Of a stretch of DNA of 64,000 nt, positions 8,295 to 16,534 are shown in pieces. This DNA comes from Chloroflexota bacterium (lineage in GTDB: Bacteria; Chloroflexota; Anaerolineae; Anaerolineales; Villigracilaceae). Below the pieces are notes generated by a model, which was given only the letters and a program-made list of their open reading frames with translations, was not told the origin of the DNA and ran no database searches. Within the stretch, counting starts at the first letter, position 1; each line of letters begins with the position of its first letter. The position numbers and the translations under genes are program-made. The DNA lies in the NCBI GenBank assembly GCA_016219545.1, contig JACRMH010000039.1, forward strand, positions 1-64,000, written 5' to 3'.

Positions 8295-8528
8295 TTAATA
8301 TACCTTCTTCTTTTCAGAATTTCTGTGCATCTTATAGAACAGATCAGGGTCGGCGAGAAATGCACCGAGACATGATTCTGTGCAGAGGTAGATGATCCGT
8401 CCGCGGTACTCTGCACGCGGAAAGTATTGCGGGTCTGTATCGTTATAAATGCGTCCGCAAAGAGTGACGAATTTTTTGAATTTTTCCGATTCTTTTTCGG
8501 TGGCAAATTTTATTTTCGTTTCAGGCAT
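8295..8528 (-). CDS. YHS/TRASH-like small metal-binding protein
   Basis: 77 residues. The pattern LCGRIYN...PRAEYRGRIIYLCTESC followed by FLADPDLFYKM matches the YHS/TRASH arrangement (Cys, then GxxYxFCxxxC, then F-x-DP-x-x-Y), which binds metal or metalloproteins. I chose the ATG at 8528 because it overlaps the GH13 stop (ATGCCTGA), suggesting translational coupling; the ORF-track start at 8561 lies inside GH13. Function beyond probable metal binding is unknown. Confidence 0.65.
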   Translation of the reverse strand: MPETKIKFATEKESEKFKKFVTLCGRIYNDTDPQYFPRAEYRGRIIYLCTESCLGAFLADPDLFYKMHRNSEKKKVY

Positions 8529-10251
8529 GGACTGATTGTAATTCTCCAATATACACTTCAAACGGACTGAGTCTGACTTCTTTTATTTCTTGATCCTTGG
8601 GCGAAATTTCGGCGCTGGTGAATAAAGAATGAAGTTTGTGAGCTTTACATTCCTTAATGTCGGAGAAGTTCAGGTGATACGGTCTGTTCGAGAAGTTGAG
8701 GATCACCAAAACCTTTTGTTCTTCACTCACACGCAGGAAAGCGAAATAGTCTGCGGCAGTTTCGTGTACGCGGATGTATTCCCCATGAATCAAGGCTGGT
8801 GAATTTTTGCGTACCTTAAGCAGACGTTTGTAATAGTTTAGCAGGGAGTATGGGCTTTCTGTTTGGTCTTTGACGTTGACCCCATCCTGATAATTGGGAT
8901 TCACCGGCAGCCAGGGGGAAACTCCGGCGGGGGAGAAGCCTGCATTCGGGTTGTTCGACCAGTGCATGGGTGTGCGATTCTTGTCGCGGGTCATTTCAGC
9001 GGTGCGCGCCATAGCCTCGCGCGGGTCAACTTTCAGGTCATTCACGAGGGCATGGTAATACCATGTACCCATGGTGTCCTTGACTTGTGAGATGTCAGTC
9101 AGCATATAGTCGGTCATGCCGATCTCTTCGCCGTTATATAGAAAAGGCGTGCCTCTCAAGGTCAATATCAATGCGGTGTGCAGGCGTGCTAATTCGGCAT
9201 CGTGTAACTTGTCGCCAAAGCGCGTGTGGATGCGTGAGTTGTCATGGTTGCCAAGCGTATTGCACGGCCATCCCGCTTCAGCAGAAAGTTCGGATAATCT
9301 TTTTAGTCTTTCCGCTTGATTCTTGCGGATATGTTCAGGCGTGATGCCTCCTGTTTTCATGAGGGCAAAATTGAAGACAAGGTGCAACTCATCCTTGCCA
9401 TCTCCCATGTAATCAATATTCTCATCTTCGCCCACCAACATGCGGTCGCCTTCATATTCATCCATGATGGTGCGCAGTTCTTTCATCAACTCATGCAGAC
9501 CACCCTGTGCCCACTGGTTCTTGAACATGTCATGCCAGTATTGATCCCTGAGTTTTATTTCCTCAGGGGTTTTGGCAAGGTCTGAGAAGTGACGAAGTTC
9601 AGCCAAATTCATTGGGACAGTATGCGGAGTGAGATTCGGGTCTTCGAAGATGGTGCCGAGTGCGTCCAGCCGGTAGCCGTCCACGCCGAGGTCCAGCCAG
9701 AAGCGGATCGCCTGCCACATCGCTTCTTTGACTTCGGGACTGTGCCAGTTCAGATCCGGCTGCTGCTTCATGAAGTAGTGATAATAGTATTGATTCCTTT
9801 CTGGAGCGTAAGTCCACGCATCGCCGTCGAAACAGGATTGCCAATTGTTCGGGGGAGTATCTGCCCAGACGTACCAGTCCACTTTGGGATTATCGCGGCT
9901 CGATCTTGACTCTACGAACCACTCATGCTCATCGGAGGTGTGATTCAGCACGAGGTCCAGAATGACGCGCATGTTTCGCTTGTGAGATTCATCCAGAAAA
10001 GTTTTGAAGTCATTCAGTGTGCCATATTCAGGCGCGGCATCGCAGTAATCAGAAATGTCGTAGCCGCAATCCCAATTGGGCGAGGGGAAATGCGGGGAGA
10101 GCCAGAGCGCATCCACGCCGAGGTTGGCAAGATAATCCAGCTTTTCAGTGATGCCTTTGAAATCACCGATACCATCGCCATTGCCGTCGGCAAATGAGCG
10201 CGGATAAATTTGATAAAAGACGGCGGTCTGCCACCATTTGAGAGGGGTCAT
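8521..10251 (-). CDS. GH13 alpha-glucosidase
   Basis: A 576-residue alpha-amylase-superfamily enzyme, probably cytosolic since no signal peptide is seen. Conserved region I is DLVLNHTSDEHEWF, region II GVDGYRLDAL (nucleophile Asp), region III contains the acid/base Glu in MLVGEDEN, and region IV is LGNHDNSRI. The opening WWQTAVFYQIYPRSFADGNGDGIGD is typical of oligo-1,6-glucosidases and alpha-1,4-glucosidases; the exact bond preference cannot be set. I start at ATG 10251 rather than 10299 because the extra residues are encoded by the octamer array upstream. It would hydrolyse imported malto-oligosaccharides. Confidence 0.9.
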   Translation of the reverse strand: MTPLKWWQTAVFYQIYPRSFADGNGDGIGDFKGITEKLDYLANLGVDALWLSPHFPSPNWDCGYDISDYCDAAPEYGTLNDFKTFLDESHKRNMRVILDLVLNHTSDEHEWFVESRSSRDNPKVDWYVWADTPPNNWQSCFDGDAWTYAPERNQYYYHYFMKQQPDLNWHSPEVKEAMWQAIRFWLDLGVDGYRLDALGTIFEDPNLTPHTVPMNLAELRHFSDLAKTPEEIKLRDQYWHDMFKNQWAQGGLHELMKELRTIMDEYEGDRMLVGEDENIDYMGDGKDELHLVFNFALMKTGGITPEHIRKNQAERLKRLSELSAEAGWPCNTLGNHDNSRIHTRFGDKLHDAELARLHTALILTLRGTPFLYNGEEIGMTDYMLTDISQVKDTMGTWYYHALVNDLKVDPREAMARTAEMTRDKNRTPMHWSNNPNAGFSPAGVSPWLPVNPNYQDGVNVKDQTESPYSLLNYYKRLLKVRKNSPALIHGEYIRVHETAADYFAFLRVSEEQKVLVILNFSNRPYHLNFSDIKECKAHKLHSLFTSAEISPKDQEIKEVRLSPFEVYIGELQSVHA

Positions 10252-10272
10252 GGATTTTAAAATTCCTGAGTA

Positions 10273-10338
10273 TAAGTTTGAAGGTTTACAGGTTGGCACG
10301 TCGAAACGTTCAAACTTTTAACTTGCCAACTTTCCAAC
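10273..10338. repeat. Inverted octamer array between GH13 and cytochrome b5 gene
   Basis: Units with a GGTT or GTTT core (GTTTGAAG, GTTTACAG, GTTGGCA) are followed by the inverted type (GTTCAAAC, TTTTAAC, TTGCCAAC, TTTCCAAC). The right arm supplies the last codons and the stop of the cytochrome b5-like gene. The design matches the other short-period arrays in this window. Confidence 0.75.
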
Positions 10339-10569
10339 GATCTTAATGCAATCATGTTTGAAGACTTCCTCTTTATGCGGAGCATCCGGAAGTTCACTGG
10401 TCAGGTCTTGACCGGGGAAATGCAAAAATTCATGCATGCCGAGCCGCCACTTTGGACAATCGGTGACATCATATACGACGCCTTTATAGGCGACGAATTT
10501 ACGTGTGCCGCGTTCGCCCGTGTTGCGTTTGAGTTCCGCTTCTGAAATGACTCTGTCTGGGATTATCAT
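10318..10569 (-). CDS. Cytochrome b5-like heme-binding domain protein
   Basis: 83 residues forming one cytochrome b5-like domain: RKFVAYKGVVYDVTDCPKW followed by HEFLHFPGQDLT and HKEEVFKHDCIKIVGKL. This short form, where the heme-binding His lie in HEFLHFPG-like and APHKE-like segments, is common as a stand-alone bacterial protein of unknown role, perhaps electron transfer. The ATG at 10569 is chosen because the 10638 start would lie deep in the upstream DinB-like gene. The last few codons and stop come from the adjacent octamer array. Confidence 0.75.
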   Translation of the reverse strand: MIIPDRVISEAELKRNTGERGTRKFVAYKGVVYDVTDCPKWRLGMHEFLHFPGQDLTSELPDAPHKEEVFKHDCIKIVGKLAS

Positions 10570-11015
10570 GAGGTGATCATATACCCGAAACGGTCTCTTC
10601 TCTGTGTTTGCCGTAATCGCGGATGAGCGAGTCGACACAGCGCGCTACGGTGGCAGGTCCGCCGCGATGCCGGGATTGTCCATAAATAGGGTACCAACGC
10701 ATCTTTGGTAATTTGTATTTGATTCAATAATATGTCGCGGTCTGTTGAATTGAAACGCGATAGAAAAGAGGCGTTGACCTTGCGGTAGTCGTTCGTGCCG
10801 TCATAAAAATAAAATGGTTCAATACCTTCACAAATCTCCGCGCACCCCGCCAGGGTGATGCGGTTCCAACCGATAAAGTGGGCGAGGATGTCGCGCGGAG
10901 TCCAATCGCCGAGCGGTTTCATCAGGGCTTCGGGAGAAAGTCCCTTGGCGGTTTGCATGAAGGCATCATACGCTAACTCTAAATCTGCAAGCTGTTCTTT
11001 ACGATTTTTAAACAT
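10566..11015 (-). pseudogene. DinB/ClbS-like protein, C-terminus frameshifted
   Basis: The first 110 residues look like a DinB/ClbS four-helix protein (EQLADLELAYDAFMQTAKGL, GDWTPRDILAHFIGWNR). After VPYL the annotated frame becomes Arg/Cys-rich nonsense, while the expected ending appears in other frames: FMDNPGIAADLPP in one, then CVDSLIRDYGKHREETVSGI ending at 10577 in the next. Two one-base shifts within about 50 bp therefore break the gene, or the assembly has two errors here. DinB-like proteins are often metal-dependent thiol transferases, but no function can be assigned. Confidence 0.65.
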
Positions 11016-11134
11016 TTTTCGCCTTCCTTTTTGATTTTTTCAATTATAAGCCAGTTGATTGGCAGGGATGACTTCCTTTCTTGCTTGACCCTGACCCTGC
11101 TACAAGCTAAAATGCTGTTCCTACCTTTTAGTTC

Positions 11135-11246
11135 CCGTCCTTGCGAGGAGCCCAGAAGGGTGACGACACAATTCCATATTTTCGGAGATTGCTCACCGCA
11201 CTGGCGTGCGGCGCAAGTGTCGGGCTATCGCCCTCGCAACGACATT
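11135..11246. repeat. MITE-like element in the ffh leader
   Basis: The ends CGTCCTTGCGAGG and CCTCGCAACGACA are near-perfect inverted repeats, and they resemble the ends of the element at 4456. The inner segment CACCGCACTGGCGTGCGGCGCAAGTGTCG also echoes the larger 34402/55127 family. It ends 8 bp before the ffh start codon, so it probably forms the mRNA leader. Confidence 0.75.
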
Positions 11247-11254
11247 GTGACCTT

Positions 11255-12586
11255 ATGTTTGAAACTCTCACTGGACGACTTAATCAAATTTTCGATCAAC
11301 TGCGCCGCCGCGGAAAACTCTCCGAAGCGGATGTAGATGCTGCCATGCGTGAAGTGCGCCTCGCCTTGCTGGAAGCGGACGTGCATTTCAGCGTGGTCAA
11401 AACCTTCATTGCCAAGGTCCGTGAACGCGCTGTCGGGGCGGAAGTATCGAAGGCGCTGAATCCCGGTCAACAGGTCATCAAGATCGTCAACGAAGAATTG
11501 ATCGCTTCGCTGGGTGAACCTGTCGGGTTGAATCTGACGGGCCCGAAACCGCGTGTCATCATGATGGTTGGTTTGCAGGGCGCTGGTAAAACGACTGCCT
11601 CTGGAAAACTGGCACGGTTGATGAAAGCAAAAGGGGAACGCGTTCTATTGGTGGCTGGTGACCCGTATCGTCCCGCCGCTGTGAAGCAATTGCAGCAACT
11701 CGGTGAACGTTTGGATGTTGAAGTCGAAACTGACCTGTCTCTCACGCCACCGCAGCTTGCCAAGCGCGCCGTGGATAAAGCTGAAAAGGGCGGCTTCGGA
11801 CTGGTCATCATTGACACAGCCGGTCGGTCACAGCTGGATGCGGACTTGATGAATGAGTTGAAGTCCATCTCCGCGAACGTCAACCCGGTTGATATTCTGC
11901 TGGTGGTCGACTCGATGATCGGTCAGGAAGCCTTGAACATTGCACAAGGTTTTCGCGATGCCATCCAGATCACCGGTTTGATCCTCACAAAAATGGATGG
12001 CGACTCACGCGGCGGCGCGGCCATTTCCATTCGTTCTGTAACCGGCATCCCCATTAAATTTATCGGTACTGGTGAAAAACTCGACGCACTTGAAACTTAT
12101 GATCCTTCGCGTTTGTCCTCGCGCATTTTGGGCATGGGCGATCTGATCGGTCTGATCGAAAAGGCCGAGGCCGCATATGACGGTCAGAACATGGAAGATC
12201 AAGCCAAGCAGGCTCAAAAGATGATGAAAGGTCAATTCTCGCTGGAGGATTGGCTTGACCAAATGAAGCAGATGAAGAAGATGGGTCCGCTCGCGCAGAT
12301 CATGGAAATGCTCCCCGGTCAAATGGGGCAGGCCGCGCGCGGCATTGACCCAACGGTTGTGGAAAAATCTTTCAAGCAGTCCGAAGCCATTATCAATTCG
12401 ATGACCCTCAAAGAACGGCGCGACCCTGACCTGCTGAATGCATCCCGCCGCAGACGCATCGCCGCGGGCTGCGGCATGGAAGTGCAGGATGTGAACAGAC
12501 TCATCAAACAATTCCGTGAGGCGCAGAAGATGATGAAGATGTTCCAAAAGACGGGCGGCAGGGGAATGCCGAAGATGTTTGGATAG
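11255..12586 (+). CDS. ffh: Signal recognition particle GTPase Ffh (SRP54)
   Basis: 443 residues in the usual order: N domain (1-85), G domain with P-loop GLQGAGKTTASGKLA near residue 108 and DTAGRSQLDADLM, TKMDGDSRGG, then a methionine-rich M domain (about 300-443; MEMLPGQMGQ, QEAQKMMKMF-like tail) that binds SRP RNA and signal peptides. It targets nascent membrane proteins to FtsY at the membrane. The start is set at ATG 11255 (MFETLTGRLNQIF), the family's usual N-terminus; the ORF-track extension comes from the repeat. No Shine-Dalgarno is visible before this ATG. No SRP RNA gene was seen nearby. Confidence 0.95.
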   Translation: MFETLTGRLNQIFDQLRRRGKLSEADVDAAMREVRLALLEADVHFSVVKTFIAKVRERAVGAEVSKALNPGQQVIKIVNEELIASLGEPVGLNLTGPKPRVIMMVGLQGAGKTTASGKLARLMKAKGERVLLVAGDPYRPAAVKQLQQLGERLDVEVETDLSLTPPQLAKRAVDKAEKGGFGLVIIDTAGRSQLDADLMNELKSISANVNPVDILLVVDSMIGQEALNIAQGFRDAIQITGLILTKMDGDSRGGAAISIRSVTGIPIKFIGTGEKLDALETYDPSRLSSRILGMGDLIGLIEKAEAAYDGQNMEDQAKQAQKMMKGQFSLEDWLDQMKQMKKMGPLAQIMEMLPGQMGQAARGIDPTVVEKSFKQSEAIINSMTLKERRDPDLLNASRRRRIAAGCGMEVQDVNRLIKQFREAQKMMKMFQKTGGRGMPKMFG

Positions 12587-12907
12587 GATTAGTTTGATAG
12601 TTGGTTAGTCGGCTGGTTTGCTAGTCAATCGGTTGGAAAGAGTGATCGGTTATCAGTATTGATGATGATGCTGAAGAACGTTGGGTCGGGAGAAAATGTG
12701 ATGCAATCCGAAACAACGATAAAGCGAAACTTTCCGCACCATGTAGTTGATGAAAAAATTGAAACCATCATTGAATATGAAGCAGGTTTTAGATATTAAA
12801 TGCCAAAAGGCAGGAAAACATCGTCCCAAAATTCGGTAACATATAATTTTGGGACGAACTCTTTGCCTCATGCTTTTTGTTACCTTCACCAATCCAGCCA
12901 TATAACT
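12587..12907. other. Gene-poor stretch with octamer array arm and palindrome
   Basis: No convincing gene. At 12590-12637, TAGT recurs at 8-nt spacing (TAGTTTGA, TAGTTGGT, TAGTCGGC, TGGTTTGC, TAGTCAAT). A 46-codon open frame at 12662-12799 (plus strand, containing NFPHHVVDEKIETIIEYE) has no clear ribosome-binding site and may be a remnant. A 12-bp inverted repeat CGTCCCAAAATT / AATTTTGGGACG lies at 12822-12856 and may end the zinc-knuckle transcript from the other side. Confidence 0.6.
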
Positions 12908-13072
12908 TTATTCTTTGTCGTTATGGAACAATTTGAACTTGGCGGAATTGGGACATTCATCTTTCAAATGTCCTGTACCTCCGCAAAACTCACAACGGAT
13001 TGGCTCCGGCGGTTTCTCTTTCTGTTTGGTTCTTGAAAAGATTTTCAAAATAGATGCAAAGAATTTATTCAT
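12908..13072 (-). CDS. Small CCHC zinc-knuckle protein
   Basis: 54 residues: a short amphipathic start (MNKFFASILKIFSRTKQKEK) followed by CEFCGGTGHLKDEC, an exact C-x2-C-x4-H-x4-C knuckle like those of retroviral nucleocapsids, which bind single-stranded nucleic acids. Such knuckles are uncommon in bacteria. ATG 13072 is chosen because GGAAAGGGA lies upstream; the ORF-track start at 13105 has none. It is bracketed by inverted octamer arrays (12590-12637 and 13096-13134). The partner is unknown; zinc and nucleic-acid binding are inferred from the motif only. Confidence 0.65.
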   Translation of the reverse strand: MNKFFASILKIFSRTKQKEKPPEPIRCEFCGGTGHLKDECPNSAKFKLFHNDKE

Positions 13073-13095
13073 GCGTTTCCCTTTCCTGACAATTC

Positions 13096-13134
13096 GACTA
13101 CTCAACTAATTGACTACCTGACTAAGAACTAAAA
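13096..13134. repeat. Octamer array, right arm
   Basis: ACTA recurs at 8, 8, 8 and 7 nt spacing (GACTACTC, AACTAATT, GACTACCT, GACTAAGA, ACTA). This is the inverted complement of the TAGT-cored array at 12590-12637, so the two form inverted arms around the zinc-knuckle gene. The stop codon of the 13129 gene lies in it. Confidence 0.75.
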
Positions 13135-13398
13135 CTTTTCTTTAGCGGATTGCTCTAAAATATAGAATCCCATCCCGGTCATTCGCATCAATTCGGACCT
13201 TTGAACGGGCCTGCCATTTTCGAGTTTATCCATCATCCTGAGCAGGGACCCGCGCACTCCGCTGGCGCGGTGCGCCCAGACTGAGTCAGCACTGATCCTT
13301 TCAAGGCGGGCAAGCAGCAAGCGGGTCAGGTCGAGATGCGGAAGTTCATCCATCATGTCATTTTTCATTGTGTTGATTATATTCTGAACTTCTTTCAT
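13129..13398 (-). CDS. Conserved-looking small helical protein, unknown
   Basis: 89 residues, mostly helical, with a basic middle (LARLERISADSVWAHRASGVRGSLLRMMDKLENG) and no signal peptide, cysteine cluster or known motif. AAGGAA lies upstream of the ATG. It is divergent from the cupin gene with a TATAAT-containing 70-bp spacer. The codon use and the ribosome-binding site support a real gene. I do not recognise the family. Confidence 0.6.
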   Translation of the reverse strand: MKEVQNIINTMKNDMMDELPHLDLTRLLLARLERISADSVWAHRASGVRGSLLRMMDKLENGRPVQRSELMRMTGMGFYILEQSAKEKF

Positions 13399-13469
13399 GA
13401 AGGTAATTCCTTTTGCTGAATACGCTATAATAATTTAATTGACTTTGAAATAATAAGAAAAGAGGTAAT

Positions 13470-13835
13470 ATGCCGGTAAAACATGCAACTGAAGTAGAAG
13501 CTAAAAATGTGGCTGCTGGAAAAGACACAAAGATACAAGTCTTGATCTCATCGCAGGAGGGACCCAACTTCGCCCTGCGGAAATTCTCGATGCTCCCCGG
13601 CGGTGGGATGCCGCGTCACACCAACACGGTGGAGCATGAGCAATACGTCCTGCACGGGCATGCAAAGATCGGACTAGGCGATGAGATCGTTGAAGTCAAA
13701 GCTGGTGATGTAGTCTTTATCCCCGAAGGCTTGGTGCATTTCTATGAAAACATCGGTGACGAGCCTTTTGAGTTTTTGTGTATCATTCCCAACAAGGAAG
13801 ATAAGATCACGATTGTTGATGAAGCCAGTTGTTAA
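13470..13835 (+). CDS. Cupin-domain protein
   Basis: 121 residues forming a single cupin barrel. Motif 1 is PGGGMPRHTNTVEHEQYVLHGHAKIGLG, giving the His/Glu metal ligands, and motif 2 is VFIPEGLVHFYENIGDEPFEFLCIIP. Small cupins of this type bind a metal and act as isomerases, dioxygenases or storage or regulatory proteins; the reaction is not predictable here. GAGGT precedes the ATG. It stands alone, convergent with rsmG across a two-armed heptamer array. Confidence 0.85.
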   Translation: MPVKHATEVEAKNVAAGKDTKIQVLISSQEGPNFALRKFSMLPGGGMPRHTNTVEHEQYVLHGHAKIGLGDEIVEVKAGDVVFIPEGLVHFYENIGDEPFEFLCIIPNKEDKITIVDEASC

Positions 13836-13837
13836 GA

Positions 13838-13990
13838 AGTGATCAGTCAACAGTGATCAGTGTTCAGTGAAGGAGATGCAATGAGTGGATAACAACATGC
13901 ACGGAGTTTCCGCAACTTGCTTGTCTATCAAAGAAATTGTTAATTGTAGAAACCGATGACTGATTACTGACAACTGAATACTGATTACTT
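13838..13990. repeat. Two-armed heptamer array between cupin and rsmG
   Basis: The left arm (13838-13872) is CAGTNNN repeated about four to five times and the right arm (13955-13990) is NNNACTG repeated about five times, the exact inverted pattern. About 80 bases without features separate them. The left arm starts 3 bp after the cupin stop and the right arm ends 4 bp before the rsmG stop. Confidence 0.85.
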
Positions 13991-13993
13991 CCC

Positions 13994-14704
13994 CTATAAC
14001 GGTGTCTTCGCCGGCATTCCCGCGTTACGTGGATATTTCGGTGGCGTGGCGGCGACCTTGTCTATCAACACAAGATAACGGTCATCGGCAACACCGGGCA
14101 GGTTAACGGGGATCAATTGCTTTAATTTTCCCCCCAGGATTTTCATCGCGTTTTCAGCGGACTGCGCTTCGGCGGGTCCGCTTTCGCCTTTTTGTGCGAG
14201 AACTGTCCCGCCGATCTTTACCAGCGGAAGAAGATACTCACTCAAGACATTCATATTTGCTACTGCGCGCGCCACTGCCCAATCATAAACTTCGCGGTGT
14301 TCGGACTTTTTCCCCAGATCCTCTGCGCGTGCTTGAATGACATTTACGCCTTCCAGCCCCAGCACGCGGACAATGTGTTGGCAGAACATGGCTTTCTTCC
14401 CAACAGACTCCACCAAGGTCAACTGCATGGCGGGATAAATTATCTTCAAGGGAATGCCCGGGAAACCGGCACCAGTCCCAATGTCAATGAGGCGGCGCGG
14501 GGGAATGGCCTTCCAGGCCAGCACGCAGGAAAATGAATCCAAAAAATGTTTGGTGCGGATCGACTCCACATCCCGAATGGCGGTGAGATTAAATTTCTGA
14601 TTCCAATCCAGCAGTTCGCGTTCGTAGGTAATAAGCGACATGACTTGCCGCCCCGTCATGTGAACGTTGAATTGTGAAAGCGCTTCGCGTGCCAGGTTTT
14701 CCAT
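13994..14704 (-). CDS. rsmG: 16S rRNA (guanine527-N7)-methyltransferase RsmG
   Basis: 236 residues. RsmG methylates G527 of 16S rRNA using S-adenosylmethionine. The family blocks WNQKFNLTAIRD, KHFLDSFS, the SAM-binding LIDIGTGAGFPGIPLKI and WAVARAVANMNVLSEYLLPLVK are present. ATG 14704 gives the usual N-terminus. Upstream, TATAAT ends exactly 6 bp before this ATG and no Shine-Dalgarno is visible, so the message may be leaderless. Loss of RsmG is known to give low-level streptomycin resistance in other bacteria. Confidence 0.93.
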   Translation of the reverse strand: MENLAREALSQFNVHMTGRQVMSLITYERELLDWNQKFNLTAIRDVESIRTKHFLDSFSCVLAWKAIPPRRLIDIGTGAGFPGIPLKIIYPAMQLTLVESVGKKAMFCQHIVRVLGLEGVNVIQARAEDLGKKSEHREVYDWAVARAVANMNVLSEYLLPLVKIGGTVLAQKGESGPAEAQSAENAMKILGGKLKQLIPVNLPGVADDRYLVLIDKVAATPPKYPRNAGMPAKTPL

Positions 14705-14721
14705 GGGGTGATTATACACAT

Positions 14722-14757
14722 AAAAAAAGTAGAGACACAGCGCCGCTGTGTCTCTAC
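14722..14757 (-). terminator. Terminator after DUF4349 gene
   Basis: A 14-bp near-perfect palindrome (GTAGAGACACAGCG / CGCTGTGTCTCTAC) is followed on the minus strand by seven T residues. It separates the DUF4349 lipoprotein gene from rsmG downstream. Confidence 0.85.
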
Positions 14758-14774
14758 GATTCACTTCTTACTTT

Positions 14775-15737
14775 TTACTTCTCAGTCTTTGCTTCCAACA
14801 CTTCTTCCTTCTTCACTTTCCTGCCGCGCATCTTTCGAAAAACCGCGCGTGCGCCGATGAAGACGAGATACAGCGGAATGAAGACGAGGATCAAAACCGG
14901 CAGGTTGTAGATCACAAAGCGGATGAGGAATTCCGTGAAGCCTTTCAGGAAATCGATCAGATCCTGCACTGCCTCAAGCGCTACACCTTTGGGTTCCCAT
15001 TTGCCGATCACAAGGGGCTGAATGGTCGCCTCGGCGATGATTCGCACACTGATCCCTGAAAGCGCGGCAGCTTCATCGTAATATTTGATCTGTCCCTTTA
15101 CCAGTTCGATCTGCTCGCGGTAATAGGTGAGTTGATTGAAGATGTTGACTACATCGGTGGTGTCTGTGGCTTTTTGAAGGATCTCATTCAACTGGGCTTC
15201 AGCGGCTTCATAATTCTTCAGGCGTGATTGCAGGTCAACATATTCAGAGGTGACATCCTGACCTGTTATGTTTTCAGTCCGGACTTCGACCGTATCTTTC
15301 TTGATCTTGTCCAGCGCTTCCTCCAATTTTTCAGAGGGGACGCGGATCACGATCGTCGCTTCGGGTACTTGAACATAATTGTTGGTGTAGCTTTGATGCA
15401 TATTGGATGAGACGACAAATCCGCCCATTTGCTCTGCCATGACCTGAATGTTCTTCATGCGTCCGTTAACATCTGCAACCACAATGGCAAGGTCGGCATT
15501 TTTGATGACGATACGTTCCACCGCTGAAGGAGAGACACCGGAGCCGCTGTTTGCTGTGGATTGGTCAGTAGCAGATCTGGCACTCGGTTCGCTGGCAGGT
15601 AATTCCTGTGGTGCACCTCCGCTCATTTCAGGGGAGACACTATAGTAATCATTTGTGGATGCAGGCTTTGCGCCACCGCAGGCGGCGAGGATTAAACTTG
15701 CGATCAATACGAGACTAAATGGCAATAATCGTTTCAT
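14775..15737 (-). CDS. DUF4349 lipoprotein
   Basis: 320 residues. The signal peptide with lipobox (SLILAACGG) predicts a lipid-anchored outer-face protein. The DUF4349 core (about residues 75-240) has two alpha/beta halves and a coiled segment (VDLQSRLKNYEAAEAQLNEIL). A final transmembrane helix (FVIYNLPVLILVFIPLYLVFI, about 270-292) and a basic cytosolic tail follow. AGGAG precedes the ATG. The role is unknown; similar proteins are seen as putative envelope stress or adhesion-like lipoproteins. A strong terminator follows. Part of the final codons uses TTTTTAC-like repeat sequence. Confidence 0.85.
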   Translation of the reverse strand: MKRLLPFSLVLIASLILAACGGAKPASTNDYYSVSPEMSGGAPQELPASEPSARSATDQSTANSGSGVSPSAVERIVIKNADLAIVVADVNGRMKNIQVMAEQMGGFVVSSNMHQSYTNNYVQVPEATIVIRVPSEKLEEALDKIKKDTVEVRTENITGQDVTSEYVDLQSRLKNYEAAEAQLNEILQKATDTTDVVNIFNQLTYYREQIELVKGQIKYYDEAAALSGISVRIIAEATIQPLVIGKWEPKGVALEAVQDLIDFLKGFTEFLIRFVIYNLPVLILVFIPLYLVFIGARAVFRKMRGRKVKKEEVLEAKTEK

Positions 15738-15800
15738 GACTTCTTCTCCTTTTTGATTTCTCTGCCAAAAAGACGAACGTGAAAGAGAATTAGTTCCGCT

Positions 15801-16532
15801 TTACCAGCCTTCGCCAATACGCACCGCATGTTTTTCAGGCAAACCTGCCTCGCGGATATGTTTCTGCACCTCGGCAATGTTATACATCACGCGGCGCGGA
15901 GTCCAGGTTTGTTCTTCTGTATCGTAAATAGCATAGGCGGATCGCGGGTCGCGGTCTCTTGGCTGGCCGACCGAGCCTGGGTTCAGGATCATCTTTGGGT
16001 GGAGTTTGATCACGCTATCAGGTTTAGGTTGTTCGATCGTAATGCGGTCCTTCTTTTCATCCAAGACGAACATGCTTTGAATATGGGTGTGCCCAACAAA
16101 ACACCATGGCGTTGTGAAATGATCAAAGTTGATCCGCGCCGAGGGTAAGTTCAAAATATATTCCCATAACGGTTCACGCGGACTTCCATGCGCCAGCGTA
16201 ACATCACCGCATACTTTTGCGGTGGAAGGTAATGTGCGCAGAAAATCCATGTTACTCGCAGTCAAAACTTTTTCATGATAGATCAAGGCTCGACGCGCAT
16301 CGCCATTGTAAGTCTCGAAAGCCATCTTACCGGTCACTGCCGCATCATGGTTTCCAAGCATACAAGTCAGGTTCGGGATGTCGCGTATTTCTTCAACCAC
16401 TGCGTTCGGGTCGGGTCCGTACCCAACGAGGTCGCCAAGACACCAGGTCTCATCCACCTGACCTGCATCTTTCAGTACAGCCATGAGGGCTGTGTAATTT
16501 GCATGAATATCCGACATAACCAAAACGCGCAT
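15801..16532 (-). CDS. Calcineurin-like metallophosphoesterase (YfcE/MJ0936-like)
   Basis: 243 residues with the phosphoesterase motifs in order: MSDIHANYTAL (D-x-H), CLGDLVGYGPDP (GD), MLGNHDAAV (GNHD), LAHGSP and GHTHIQSMF (GHTH), ending with NPGSVGQPRDRDPR. This layout is shared by two-metal phosphodiesterases active on cyclic nucleotides or model phosphodiesters; the natural substrate is unknown. GGAG lies before the ATG, which starts 2 bp after the coaBC stop, so the two are co-transcribed. Confidence 0.88.
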   Translation of the reverse strand: MRVLVMSDIHANYTALMAVLKDAGQVDETWCLGDLVGYGPDPNAVVEEIRDIPNLTCMLGNHDAAVTGKMAFETYNGDARRALIYHEKVLTASNMDFLRTLPSTAKVCGDVTLAHGSPREPLWEYILNLPSARINFDHFTTPWCFVGHTHIQSMFVLDEKKDRITIEQPKPDSVIKLHPKMILNPGSVGQPRDRDPRSAYAIYDTEEQTWTPRRVMYNIAEVQKHIREAGLPEKHAVRIGEGW

Positions 16533-16534
16533 AA

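Noticed and set aside
12662-12799. 46-codon open frame on the plus strand with an FPHH motif
   Set aside because: No clear ribosome-binding site, begins right after an octamer array, and the motif is too short to assign a family; kept only as gap content.
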